64,000 nt of DNA from Osmia lignaria lignaria (Eukaryota; Arthropoda; Insecta; Hymenoptera; Megachilidae): NCBI RefSeq assembly GCF_051020975.1, contig NW_027478169.1, positions 8,432,001 to 8,496,000 on the forward strand, in the 5' to 3' direction. Numbering within the stretch: the first letter of the stretch is position 1; every line of letters starts with the position of its first letter. Below the pieces are notes generated by a model, which was not told the origin of the DNA, did not search any database, and worked only from the letters and a program-made list of their open reading frames with translations. Below, one piece after another: positions 34,187 through 47,063 of this stretch. The translations under genes and the position numbers were made by a program.

Positions 34187-35418
34187 TGGTCAGAAGCGTA
34201 GTTTTCGAGATATATCGAGATATTTAAAAGTTCCAAAGCCGCACCAACATAATAGAGATACAGAAACACCGTGGCCCCTTTCTTTGAGATAACTCTGCAC
34301 TAGTGCGAGCCGCAAATGCCACTTCCAGCTTAGCTGTGCAGAGGAAGAACAACAAGAAGAAGAAATATCTCGAAATATGTCCGTCAGGCCAGTTCCTTTG
34401 AGCTGAATCTGCAAATATCTCGGAAACGAAGCGAGCTATGGCAAAATGTTAAGAGACCTTTTTTGTAGAGAATTAAGTTTCCTACTTTTTATGTTCTATG
34501 ATATTTTTTGATCAGATGCGTAGTTCTCGAGATATATCAAGATATTTAAAAGTTCCGAAGCCGCACCAACATAATAGAGATACAGAAACACCGTGGCCCC
34601 TTTCTTTGAGATAACTCTGCACTATTGCGAGCTGTAAATGCCACTTCCAGCTTAGCTGTGCAGAAGAAGAATAACAAGAAGAAGAAATATCTCGAAATAT
34701 GTCCGTCAGGCCCCTTCCCTTGAGATATATCTGCAAATATCTCGGAAACGAAGCGAGCTATGGCAAAATGTTAAGAGACCTTTTTTGTAGAGAATTATGC
34801 TTCGTACAATTTATGTTCTATGATATTTTTTGGTCAGAAGCGTAGTTTTCGAGATATATCGAGATATTTAAAAGTTCCAAAGCCGCACCAACATAATAGA
34901 GATACAGAAACACCGTGGCCCCTTTCTTTGAGATAACTCTGCACTAGTGCGAGCCGCAAATGCCACTTCCAGCTTAGCTGTGCAGAGGAAGAACAACAAG
35001 AAGAAGAAATATCTCGAAATATGTCCGTCAGGCCAGTTCCTTTGAGCTGAATCTGCAAATATCTCGGAAACGAAGCGAGCTATGGCAAAATGTTAAGAGA
35101 CCTTTTTTGTAGAGAATTAAGTTTCCTGCTTTTTATGTTCTATGATATTTTTTGATCAGATGCGTAGTTCTCGAGATATATCAAGATATTTAAAAGTTCC
35201 GAAGCCGCACCAACATAATAGAGATACAGAAACACCGTGGCCCCTTTCTTTGAGATAACTCTGCACTATTGCGAGCTGTAAATGCCACTTCCAGCTTAGC
35301 TGTGCAGAAGAAGAACAACAAGAAGAAGAAATATCTCGAAATATGTCCGTCAGGCCCCTTCCCTTGAGATATATCTGCAAATATCTCGGAAACGAAGCGA
35401 GCTATGGCAAAATGTTAA
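34129..35418. repeat. Segmental copy 2 of the 7728-bp-offset duplication
   Basis: Q D Q D again, with the rare GCTTCGTACAA and TTTCCTGCTTTTT. The first D has a private GAATAACAAG in its GAA/CAA box. Confidence 0.84.
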
Positions 35419-35474
35419 GAGACCTTTTTTGTAGAGAATTAAGTTTCCTACTTTTTATGTTCTATGATATTTTT

Positions 35475-35796
35475 TGGTCAGAAGCGTAGTTTTCGAGATA
35501 TATCGAGATATTTAAAAGTTCCAAAGCCGCACCAACATAATAGAGATACAGAAACACCGTGGCCCCTTTCTTTGAGATAACTCTGCACTATTGCGAGCTG
35601 CAAATGCCACTTCCAGCTTAGCTGTGCAGAAGAAGAACATCAAGAAGAAGAAATATCTCGAAATATGTCCGTCAGGCCCCTTCCCTTGAGATAAATCTGC
35701 AAATATCTCGGAAACGAAGAGAGCTATGGCAAAATGTTAAGAGACCTTTTTCGTAGAGAATTAAGTTTCCTACTTTTTATGTTCTATGATATTTTT
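35475..35796. repeat. Hybrid monomer Q/X
   Basis: The 5' part is Q (TTGGTCAGAAGCG, GTTCCAAAGCC); the 3' part is X (TATTGCGAGCTGC, ACATCAAG, GAAGAGAGC). The switch lies between about 35524 and 35589. It joins the 24-monomer-offset alignment on its left to the 17-monomer-offset alignment on its right. Confidence 0.8.
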
Positions 35797-36964
35797 TGAT
35801 CTGATGCGTAGTTCTCGAGATATATCAAGATATTTAAAAGTTCCGAAGCCGCACCAACATAATAGAGATACAGAAACACCGTGGCCCCTTTCTTTGAGAT
35901 AACTCTGCACTATTGCGAGCTGCAAATGCCACTTCCAGCTTAGCTGTGCAGAAGAAGAACATCAAGAAGAAGAAATATCTCGAAATATGTCCGTCAGGCC
36001 CCTTCCCTTGAGATAAATCTGCAAATATCTCGGAAACGAAGAGAGCTATGGCAAAATGTTAAGAGACCTTTTTTGTAGAGAACTAAGTTTCCTACTTTTT
36101 ATGTTCTATGATATTTTTTGATCTGATGCGTAGTTCTCGAGATATATCAAGATATTTAAAAGTTCCGAAGCCGCACCAACATAATAGAGATACAGAAACA
36201 CCGTGGCCCCTTTCTTTGAGATAACTCTGCACTATTGCGAGCTGTAAATGCCACTTCCAGCTTAGCTGTGCAGAAGAAGAACAACAAGAAGAAGACATAT
36301 CTCGAAATATGTCCGTCAGGCCCCTTCCCTTGAGATATATCTGCAAATATCTCGGAAACGAAGCGAGCTATGGCAAAATGTTAAGAGACCTTTTTTGTAG
36401 AGAATTATGTTTCGTACAATTTATGTTCTATGATATTTTTTGGTCAGAAGCGTAGTTTTCGAGATATATCGAGATATTTAAAAGTTCCAAAGCCGCACCA
36501 ACATAATAGAGATACAGAAACACCGTGGCCCCTTTCTTTGAGATAACTCTGCACTAGTGCGAGCCGCAAATGCCACTTCCAGCTTAGCTGTGCAGAGGAA
36601 GAACAACAAGAAGAAGAAATATCTCGAAATATGTCCGTCAGGCCAGTTCCTTTGAGCTGAATCTGCAAATATCTCGGAAACGAAGCGAGCTATGGCAAAA
36701 TGTTAAGAGACCTTTTTTGTAGAGAATTAAGTTTCCTACTTTTTATGTTCTATGATATTTTTTGATCAGATGCGTAGTTCTCGAGATATATCAAGATATT
36801 TAAAAGTTCCGAAGCCGCACCAACATAATAGAGATACAGAAACACCGTGGCCCCTTTCTTTGAAATAACTCTGCACTATTGCGAGCTGTAAATGCCACTT
36901 CCAGCTTAGCTGTGCAGAAGAAGAACAACAAGAAGAAGAAATATCTCGAAATATGTCCGTCAGG
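35589..36964. repeat. Segmental copy 2 of the 5474-bp-offset duplication
   Basis: X, D'', Q and the D with TTTGAAATAAC, as at 30115-31490. The two stop matching near the end of that D: the first copy continues CCCCTGCCC and GAAGCAAGC, this one CCCCTTCCC and GAAGCGAGC. Confidence 0.82.
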
Positions 36965-38694
36965 CCCCTTCCCTTGAGATATATCTGCAAATATCTCGGA
37001 AACGAAGCGAGCTATGGCAAAATGTTAAGAGACCTTTTTTGTAGAGAATTATGTTTCGTACAATTTATGTTCTATGATATTTTTTGGTCAGAAGCGTAGT
37101 TTTCGAGATATATCGAGATATTTAAAAGTTCCAAAGCCGCACCAACATAATAGAGATACAGAAACACCGTGGCCCCTTTCTTTGAGATAACTCTGCACTA
37201 GTGCGAGACGCAAATGCCACTTCCAGCTTAGCTGTGCAGAAGAAGAACAACAAGAAGAAGAAATATCTCGAAATATGTCCGTCAGGCCCCTTCCCTTGAG
37301 ATATATCTGCAAATATCTCGGAAACGAAGCGAGCTATGGCAAAATGTTAAGAGACCTTTTTTGTAGAGAATTATGTTTCCTCCAATTTATGTTCTATGAT
37401 ATTTTTTGATCAGAAGCGTAGTTTTCGAGATATATCGAGATATTTAAAAGTTCCGAAGCCGCACCAACATAATAGAGATACAGAAACACCGTGGCCCCTC
37501 TCTTTGAGATAACTCTGCACTACTGCGAGCTGGGAATGCCACTTCCAGTTTAGCTGTGCAGAAGAAGAACAACAAGAAGAAGAAATATCTCGAAATATGT
37601 CCGTTAGGCCCCTTCCCTTGAGATAAATCTGCAAATATCTCGGAAACGAAGCGAGCTATGGCAAAATGATAAGAGACCTCTTTTGTAGAGAATTAAGCTT
37701 CCTACTTTTTATGTTCTATGATATTTTTTGATCAGATGCGTAGTTCTCGAGATATATCAAGATATTTAAAAGTTCCGAAGCCGCACCAACATAATAGAGA
37801 TACAGAAACACCGTGGCCCCTTTCTTTGAGATAACTCTGCACTATTGCGCGCTGTAAATGCCACTTCCAGCTTAGCTGTGCAGAAGAAGAACAACAAGAA
37901 GAAGAAATATCTCGAAATATGTCCGTCAGGCCCCTTCCCTTGAGATATATCTGCAAATATCTCGGAAACGAAGCGAGCTATGGCAAAATGTTAAGAGACC
38001 TTTTTTGTAGAGAATTATGTTTCGTACAATTTATGTTCTATGATATTTTTTGGTCAGAAGCGTAGTTTTCGAGATATATCGAGATATTTAAAAGTTCCAA
38101 AGCCGCACCAACATAATAGAGATACAGAAACACCGTGGCCCCTTTCTTTGAGATAACTCTGCACTAGTGCGAGCCGCAAATGCCACTTCCAGCTTAGCTG
38201 TGCAGAAGAAGAACAACAAGAAGAAGAAATATCTCGAAATATGTCCGTCAGGCCCCTTCCCTTGAGATATATCTGCAAATATCTCGGAAACAAAGCGAGC
38301 TATGGCAAAATGTTAAGAGACCTTTTTTGTAGAGAATTATGTTTCCTACAATTTATGTTCTATGATATTTTTTGATCAGAAGCGTAGTTTTCGAGATATA
38401 TCGAGATATTTAAAAGTTCCGAAGCCGCACCAACATAATAGAGATACAGAAACACCGTGGCCCCTCTCTTTGAGATAACTCTGCACTACTGCGAGCTGGA
38501 AATGCCACTTCCAGTTTAGCTGTGCAGAAGAAGAACAACAAGAAGAAGAAATATCTCGAAATATGTCCGTCAGGCCCCTTCCCTTGAGATATATCTGCAA
38601 ATATCTCGGAAACGAAGCGAGCTATGACAAAATGTTAAGAGACCTTTTTTGTAGAGAATTAAGTTTCCTACTTTTTCTGTTCTATGATATTTTT
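36965..38694. repeat. P R S P R run
   Basis: P, R and S correspond to 27691-28708 (offset 9338 bp). A second P-R pair follows at three monomers' distance (966 bp). Private marks: CGAGACGC in the first P, GCTGGGAATG and TTTCCTCCAATT at the first R, GAAACAAAGC in the second P. Confidence 0.8.
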
Positions 38695-39013
38695 TGATCG
38701 GATGCGTAGTTCTCGAGATATATCAAGATATTTAAAAGTTCCGAAGCCGCACCAACATAATAGAGATACAGAAACACCGTGGCCCCTTTCTTTCAGATAA
38801 CTATGCACTATTGCGAGCTGCAAATGCCACTTCCAGCTTAGCTGTGCAGAAGAACAACAAGAAGAAGAAATATCTCGAAATATGTCCGTCAGGCCCCTTC
38901 CCTTGAGATAAATCTGCAAATATCTCGGAAACGAAGAGAGCTATGGCAAAATGTTAAGAGACCTTTTTTGTAGAGAATTCAGTTTCCTACAATTTATGTT
39001 CTATGATATTTTT
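38695..39013. repeat. 319-bp length variant monomer (loss of one GAA triplet)
   Basis: The GAA/CAA box reads GCAGAAGAACAACAAG, one triplet short. This is the first register change in the array. CTTTCAGATAACTATGCAC marks it, and the same marks occur in the two 319-bp monomers at 58.0-58.7 kb, so the three share an ancestor that already had the deletion. Confidence 0.9.
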
Positions 39014-39125
39014 TGATCAGAAGCGTAGTTCTCGAGATATATCAAGATATTTAAAAGTTCCGAAGCCGCACCAACATAATAGAGATACAGCAACACCGTG
39101 GCCCCTTTCTTTGAGATAACTCTGC

Positions 39126-40557
39126 GCTATTGCGAGCTGGAAATGCCACTTCCAGTTTAGCTGTGCAGAAGAAGAACAACAAGAAGAGGAAATATCTCGA
39201 AATATGTCCGTCAGGCCCCTTCCCTTGAGATATATCTGCAAATATCTCGGAAACGAAACGAGCTAAGGCAAAATGTTAAGAGACCTTTTTTGTAGAGAAT
39301 TATGTTTCCTACGATTTATGTTCTATGATATTTTTTGATCAGAAGCGTAGTTTTCGAGATATATCGAGATATTTAAAAGATCCGAAGCTGCACCAACATA
39401 ATAGAGATAAAGAAACACCGTGGCCCCTTTCTTTGAGATAACTCTGCACTAGTGCGAGCCGCAAATGCCGCTTCCAGCTTAGCTGTGCAGAAGAGGAACA
39501 ACAAGAAGAAGAATTATCTCGAAATATGTCCGTCAGGCCCCTTCCCTCGAGATAAATCTGCAAATATCTCGGAAACGAAGCGAGCTATGGCAAAATGTTA
39601 AGAGACCTTTTTTGTAGAGAATTAAGTTTCCTACTTTTTATGTTCTATGATATTTTTTGATCAGATGCGTAGTTCTCGAGATATATCAAGATATCTAAAA
39701 GTTCCGAAGCCGCACCAACATAATAGAGATACAGAAACACCGTGGCCCCTTTCTTTGGGATAACTCTGCACTATTGCGAGCTGCAAATGCCACTTCCAGC
39801 TTAGCTGTGCAGAAGAAGAACAACAAGAAGAAGAAATATCTCGAAATATGTCCGTCAGGCCACTTCCCTTGAGATAAATCTGCAAATATCTCGGAAACGA
39901 AGCGAGCTATGGCAAAATGTTAAGAGACCTTTTTTGTAGAGAATTATGTTTCCTACTTTTTATGTTCTATGATATTTTTTGATCAGACGCGTAGCTCTCG
40001 AGATATATCAAGATATTTAAAAGTTCCGAAGCCGCACCAACATAATAGAGATACAGAAACAGCGTGGCCCCTTTCTTTGAGATATCTCTGCACTATTGCG
40101 AGCTGCAAATGCCACTTCCAGCTTAGCTGCGCAGAAGAAGAACAACAAGAAGAAGAAATATCTCGAAATATGTCCGTCAGGCCCCTTCCCTTGAGATAAA
40201 TCTGCAAATATCTCGGAAACGAAGCGAGCTATGGCAAAATGTTAAGAGACCTTATTTGCAGAGAATTAAGTTTCCTACTTTTTATGTTCTATGATATTTT
40301 TTGATCAGATGCGTAGTTCTCGAGATATATCAAGATATTTAAAAGTTCCGAAACCGCACCAACATAATAGAGATACAGAAACACGGTGGCCCCTTTCTTT
40401 GAGATAACTCTGCACTAGTGCGAGCCGCAAATGCCACTTCCAGCTTAGCTGTGCAGAAGAAGAACAACAAGAAGAAGAAATATCTCGAAATATGTCCGTC
40501 AGGCCCCTTCCCTTGAGATAAATCTGCAAATATCTCGGACACGAAGCGAGCTATGGC
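39126..40557. repeat. Segmental copy 1 of a 2254-bp-offset duplication
   Basis: Units share rare marks with 41380-42811: GCGCTATTGCG, AAGAAGAGGAAATATC, CGAAACGAGCTAAGG, AAAAGATCCGAAGC, GAGATAAAGAAACACC, GATATCTAAAAG, TTTGGGATAACTC, ACAGCGTGG, GAGATATCTCTGC and GGACACGAAGC. The one difference noticed is GAATTATCTC here against GAAATATCTC there. Confidence 0.87.
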
Positions 40558-41379
40558 AAAATGTTAAGAGACCTTATTTGCAGAGAATTAAGTTTCCTAC
40601 TTTTTATGTTCTATGATATTTTTTGATCAGATGCGTAGTTCTCGAGATATATCAAGATATTTAATAGTTCCGAAACCGCACCAACATAATAGAGATACAG
40701 AAACACGGTGGCCCCTTTCTTAGATATAACTCTGCACTAGTGCGAGCCGCAAATGCCACTTCCAGCTTAGCTGTGCAGAAGAAGAACAACAAGAAGAAGA
40801 AATATCTCGAAATATGTCCGTCAGGCCCCTTCCCTTGAGATAAATCTGCAAATATCTCGGAAACGAAGCGAGCTATGGCGAAATGTTAAGAGACCTTTTT
40901 TGTAGAGAATTAAGTTTCCTACTTTTTATGTTCTATGATATTTTTTGATCTGATGCGTAGTTCTCGAGATATATCAAGATATTTAAAAGTTCCGAAGCCG
41001 CACCAACATAATAGAGATACAGAAACACCGTGGCCCCTTTCTTTGAGATAACTCTGCACTATTGCGAGCTGGAAATGCCACTTCCAGCTTAGCTGTGCAG
41101 AAGAAGAACAACAAGAAGAAGAAATATCTCGAAATATGTCCGTCAGGCCCCTTCCCTTGAGATATATCAGCAAATATCTCGGAAACGAAGCGAGCTATGG
41201 CAAAATGTTAAGAGACCTTTTTTGTAGAGAATTATGTTTCCTACAATTTATATTCTATGATATTTTTTGATCAGAAGCGTAGTTTTCGAGATACATCGAG
41301 ATATTTAAAAGTTCCGAAGCCGCACCAACATAATAGAGATACAGAAACACCGTGGCCCCTTTCTTTGAGATAACTCTGC
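40558..41379. repeat. Linker between the two 2254-bp-offset copies
   Basis: Holds a monomer with TTTAATAGTTCC and TTCTTAGATATAAC, then the class 1 unit with TGATCTGATGCG and ATATCAGCAAATATC, then the start of a class 2 unit with GAGATACATCGAG. The last two form a dimer seen at five places in the window. Confidence 0.78.
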
Positions 41380-42811
41380 GCTATTGCGAGCTGGAAATGC
41401 CACTTCCAGTTTAGCTGTGCAGAAGAAGAACAACAAGAAGAGGAAATATCTCGAAATATGTCCGTCAGGCCCCTTCCCTTGAGATATATCTGCAAATATC
41501 TCGGAAACGAAACGAGCTAAGGCAAAATGTTAAGAGACCTTTTTTGTAGAGAATTATGTTTCCTACGATTTATGTTCTATGATATTTTTTGATCAGAAGC
41601 GTAGTTTTCGAGATATATCGAGATATTTAAAAGATCCGAAGCTGCACCAACATAATAGAGATAAAGAAACACCGTGGCCCCTTTCTTTGAGATAACTCTG
41701 CACTAGTGCGAGCCGCAAATGCCGCTTCCAGCTTAGCTGTGCAGAAGAGGAACAACAAGAAGAAGAAATATCTCGAAATATGTCCGTCAGGCCCCTTCCC
41801 TCGAGATAAATCTGCAAATATCTCGGAAACGAAGCGAGCTATGGCAAAATGTTAAGAGACCTTTTTTGTAGAGAATTAAGTTTCCTACTTTTTATGTTCT
41901 ATGATATTTTTTGATCAGATGCGTAGTTCTCGAGATATATCAAGATATCTAAAAGTTCCGAAGCCGCACCAACATAATAGAGATACAGAAACACCGTGGC
42001 CCCTTTCTTTGGGATAACTCTGCACTATTGCGAGCTGCAAATGCCACTTCCAGCTTAGCTGTGCAGAAGAAGAACAACAAGAAGAAGAAATATCTCGAAA
42101 TATGTCCGTCAGGCCACTTCCCTTGAGATAAATCTGCAAATATCTCGGAAACGAAGCGAGCTATGGCAAAATGTTAAGAGACCTTTTTTGTAGAGAATTA
42201 TGTTTCCTACTTTTTATGTTCTATGATATTTTTTGATCAGACGCGTAGCTCTCGAGATATATCAAGATATTTAAAAGTTCCGAAGCCGCACCAACATAAT
42301 AGAGATACAGAAACAGCGTGGCCCCTTTCTTTGAGATATCTCTGCACTATTGCGAGCTGCAAATGCCACTTCCAGCTTAGCTGCGCAGAAGAAGAACAAC
42401 AAGAAGAAGAAATATCTCGAAATATGTCCGTCAGGCCCCTTCCCTTGAGATAAATCTGCAAATATCTCGGAAACGAAGCGAGCTATGGCAAAATGTTAAG
42501 AGACCTTATTTGCAGAGAATTAAGTTTCCTACTTTTTATGTTCTATGATATTTTTTGATCAGATGCGTAGTTCTCGAGATATATCAAGATATTTAAAAGT
42601 TCCGAAACCGCACCAACATAATAGAGATACAGAAACACGGTGGCCCCTTTCTTTGAGATAACTCTGCACTAGTGCGAGCCGCAAATGCCACTTCCAGCTT
42701 AGCTGTGCAGAAGAAGAACAACAAGAAGAAGAAATATCTCGAAATATGTCCGTCAGGCCCCTTCCCTTGAGATAAATCTGCAAATATCTCGGACACGAAG
42801 CGAGCTATGGC
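41380..42811. repeat. Segmental copy 2 of the 2254-bp-offset duplication
   Basis: Near-identical to 39126-40557. At the right end it reads GGCGAAATG with a TTTTTTGTAG spacer, which in copy 1 occurs one monomer later (after the AATAGTTCC unit). So copy 2 joins the body of one unit to the tail of the next, or copy 1 gained a unit. Confidence 0.86.
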
Positions 42812-45800
42812 GAAATGTTAAGAGACCTTTTTTGTAGAGAATTAAGTTTCCTACTTTTTATGTTCTATGATATTTTTTGATCAGATGCGTAGTTCTCGAG
42901 ATATATCAAGATATTTAAAAGTTCCGAAGCCGCACCAACATAATAGAGATACAGAAACACCGTGGCCCCTTTCTTTGAGATAACTCTGCACTATTGCGAG
43001 CTGCAAATGCCACTTCCAGCTTAGCTGTGCAGAGGAAGAACAACAAGAAGAAGAAATATCTCGAAATATGTCCGTCAGGCCAGTTCCTTTGAGCTGAATC
43101 TGCAAATATCTCGGAAACGAACCGAGCTATGGCAAAATGTTAAGAGACGTTTTTTATAGAGAATTATGTTTCCTACAATTTATGTTCTATGATATTTTTT
43201 GATCAGAAGCGTAGTTTTCGAGATATATCGAGATATTTAAAAGTTCCGAAGCCGCACCAACATAATAGGGATACAGAAACACCGTGGCCCCTTTCTTTGA
43301 GATAACTCTGCACTAGTGCGAGCCGCAAATGCCACTTCCAGCTTCGCTGTGCAGAAGAAGAACAACAAGAAGAAGAAATATCTCGAAATATGTCCGTCAG
43401 GCCCCTTCCCTTGAGATAAATCTGCAAATATCTCGGAAACGAAGCGAGCTATGGCAAAATGTTAGGAGACCTTTTTTGTAGAGAATTAAGTATCCTACTT
43501 TTTATGTTCTATGATATTTTTTGATCAGATGCGTAGTTCTCGAGATATATCAAGATATTTAAAAGTTCCGAAGCCGCACCAACATAATAGAGATACAGAA
43601 ACACCGTGGCCCCTTTCTTTGAGATAACTCTGCACTATTGCGAGCTGCAAATGCCACTTCCAGCTTAGCTGTGCAGAGGAAGAACAACAAGAAGAAGAAA
43701 TATGTCGAAATATGTCCGTCAGGCCAGTTCCTTTGAGCTGAATCTGCAAATATCTCGGAAACGAAGCGAGCTATGACAAAATGTTAAGAGACGTTTTTTA
43801 TAGAGAATTATGTTTCCTACAATTTATGTTCTATGATATTTTTTGATCAGAAGCGTAGTTGTCGAGATATATCGAGATATTTAAAAGTTCCGAAGCCGCA
43901 CCAACATAATAGGGATACAGAAACACCGTGGCCCCTTTCTTTGAGATAACTCTGCACTATTGCGAGCTGGAAATGCCACTTCCAGTTTAGCTGTGCAGAA
44001 GAAAAACAACAAGAAGAAGAAATATCTCGAAATATGTCCGTCAGGCCCCTTCCCTTGAGATAAATCTGCAAATGTCTCGGAAACGAAGAGAGCTATGGCA
44101 AAATGTTAAGAGACTTTTTTTGTAGAGAATTAAGTTTCCTACTTTTTATGTTCTATGATATTTTTTGATCTGATGCGTAGTTCTCGAGATATATCAAGAT
44201 ATTTAAAAGTTCCGAAGCCGCACCAACATAATAGAGATACAGAAACACCGTGGCCCCTTTCTTTGAGATAACTCTGCACTATTGCGAGCTGGAAATGCCA
44301 CTTCCAGCTTAGCTGTGCAGAAGAAGAACAACAAGAAGAAGAAATATCTCGAAATATGTCCGTCAGGCCCCTTCCCTTGAGATATATCAGCAAATATCTC
44401 GGAAACGAAGCGAGCTATGGCAAAATGTTAAGAGACCTTTTTTGTAGAGAATTATGTTTCCTACAATTTATGTTCTATGATATTTTTTGATCAGAAGCGT
44501 AGTTTTCGAGATACATCGAGATATTTAAAAGTTCCGAAGCCGCACCAACATAATAGAGATACAGAAACACCGTGGCCCCTTTCTTTGAGATAACTCTGCA
44601 CTAGTGCGAGCCGCAAATGCCACTTCCAGCTTAGCTGTGCAGAAGAAGAACAACAAGAAGAAGAAATATCTCGAAATATGTCCGTCAGGCCCCTTCCCTT
44701 GAGATATATCTGCAAATATCTCGGAAACGAAGCGAGCTATGGCAAAATGTTAAGAGACCTTTTTTGTAGAGAATTCTGTTTCCTACAATTTATGTTCTAT
44801 GATATTTTTTGATCAGAAGCGTAGTTTTCGAGATATATCGAGATATTTAAAAGTTCCGAAGCCGCACCAACATAATAGAGATACAGAAACACCGTGGCCC
44901 CTTTCTTTGAGATAACTCTGCACTAGTGCGAGCCGCAAATGCCACTTCCAGCTTAGCTGTGCAGAAGAAGAACAACAAGAAGAAGAAATATCTCGAAATA
45001 TGTCCGTCAGGCCCCTTCCCTTGAGATAAATCTGCAAATATCTCGGAAACGAAGCGAGCTATGGCAAAATCTTAAGAGACCTTTTTTGTAGAGAATTAAG
45101 TTTCCTACAATTTATGTTCTATGATATTTTTTGATCAGAAGCGTAGTTTTCGAGATACATCGAGATATTTAAAAGTTCCGAAGCCGCACCAACATAATAG
45201 AGATACAGAAACACCGTGGCCCCTTTCTTTGAGATAACTCTGCACTAGTGCGAGCCGCAAAAGCCACTTCCAGCTTAGCTGTGCAGAAGAAGAACAACAA
45301 GAAGAAGAAATATCTCGAAATATGTCCGTCAGGCCCCTTCCCTTGAGATAAATCTGCAAATATCTCGGAAACGAAGCGAGCTATGGCAAAATGTTAAGAG
45401 ACGTTTTTTATAGAGAATTATGTTTCCTACAATTTATGTTCTATGATATTTTTTGATCAGAAGCGTAGTTTTCGAGATATATCGATATATTTAAAAGTTC
45501 CGAAGCCGCACCAACATAATAGAGATACAGAAACACCGTGGCCCCTTTCTTTGAGATAACTCTGCACTATTGCGAGCTGTAAATGCCACTTCCAGCTTAG
45601 CTGTGCAGAAGAAGAACAACAAGAAGAAGAAATATCTCGAAATATGTCCGTCAGGCCCCTTCCCTTGAGATATATCTGCAAATATCTCGGAAACGAAGCG
45701 AGCTATGGCAAAATGTTAAGAGACCTCTTTTGTAGAGAATTAAGTTTCCTACTTTTTATGTTCTATGATATTTTTTGATCAGATGCGTAGTTCTCGAGAT

Positions 45801-47063
45801 ATATCAAGATATTTAAAAGTTCCGAAGCCGCACCAACATAATAGAGATACAGAAACACCGTGGCCCCTTTCTTTGAGATAACCCTGCACTATTGCGAGCT
45901 GCAAATGCCACTTCCAGCTTAGCTGTGCAGAAAAAGAACAACAAGAAGAAGAAATATCTCGAAATATGTCCGTCAGGCCAGTTCCTTTGAGCTGAATCTG
46001 CAAATATCTCGGAAACGAAGCGAGCTATGGCAAAATGTTAAGAGACCTTTTTTGTAGAGAATTAAGTTTCCTACTTTTTATCTTCTATGATATTTTTTGA
46101 TCAGATGCGTAGTTCTCGAGATATATCAAGATATTTAAAAGTTCCGAAGCCGCACCAACATAATAGAGATACAGAAACCCCGTGGCCCCTCTCTTTGAGA
46201 TAACTCTGCACTATTGCGAGCTGCAAATGCCACTTCCAGCTTAGCTGTGCAGAGGAAGAACAACAAGAAGAAGAAATATCTCGAAATACGTCCGTCAGGC
46301 CCCTTCCCTTGATATAAATCTGCAAATATCTCGGAAACGAAGCGAGCTATGGCAAAATGTTTAGAGACCTTTCTTGTAGAGAATTAAGTTTCCTACTTTT
46401 TATGTAGTATGATATTTTTAGATCAGATGCGTAGTTCTCGAGATATATCAAGATATTTAAAAGTTCCGAAGTCGCACCAACATAATAGAGATACAGAAAC
46501 ACCGTGGCCCCTTTCTTTGAGATAACTCTGCACGATTGCGAGCTGGAAATGCCACTTCCAGTTTAGCTGTGCAGAAGAAGAACAACAAGAAGAAGAAATA
46601 TCTCGAAATATGTCCATCAGGACCCTTCCCTTGAGATAAATCTGCAAATATCTCGGAAACGAAGCGAGCTATGGCAAAATGTTAAGAGACCTTTTTTGTA
46701 GAGAATAATGTTTCCTACAATTTACCTTCTATGATATTTTTTGATCAGAAGCGTAGTTTTCGAGATATATCGATATATTTAAAAGTTCCGAAGCCGCACC
46801 AACATAATAGAGATACAGAAACACCGTGGCCCCTTTCTTTGAGATAACTCTGCACTATTGCGACCTGCAAATGCCACTTCCAGCTCAGCTGTGCAGAAGA
46901 AGAACAACAAGAAGAAGAAGTATCTCGAAATATGTCCGTCAGGCCCCTTCCCTTGAGATAAATCTGCAAATATCTCGGAAACGAAGCGAGCTATGGCAAA
47001 ATGTTAAGAGACCTTTTTTGTAGAGAATTAGGTTTCCTACTTTTTATGTTCTATGATATTTTT
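42812..47063. repeat. Mixed class 1/class 2 alternation
   Basis: About 13 monomers. At 42878-44133 alternating class 1 units with GCAGAGGAAG and class 2 units with AATAGGGAT. A spacer with GACGTTTTTTATAGAG first appears here (43147). Then the TGATCTGATGCG/GATACATCG dimer (44165-44800), several P-like units, and at 46420-47063 two units (TATTTTTAGATCAG with GTCCATCAGGACCC, then a B-like unit with GCGACCTGC and GTATCTCG) that recur at 50.3 and 54.8 kb. Confidence 0.75.
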
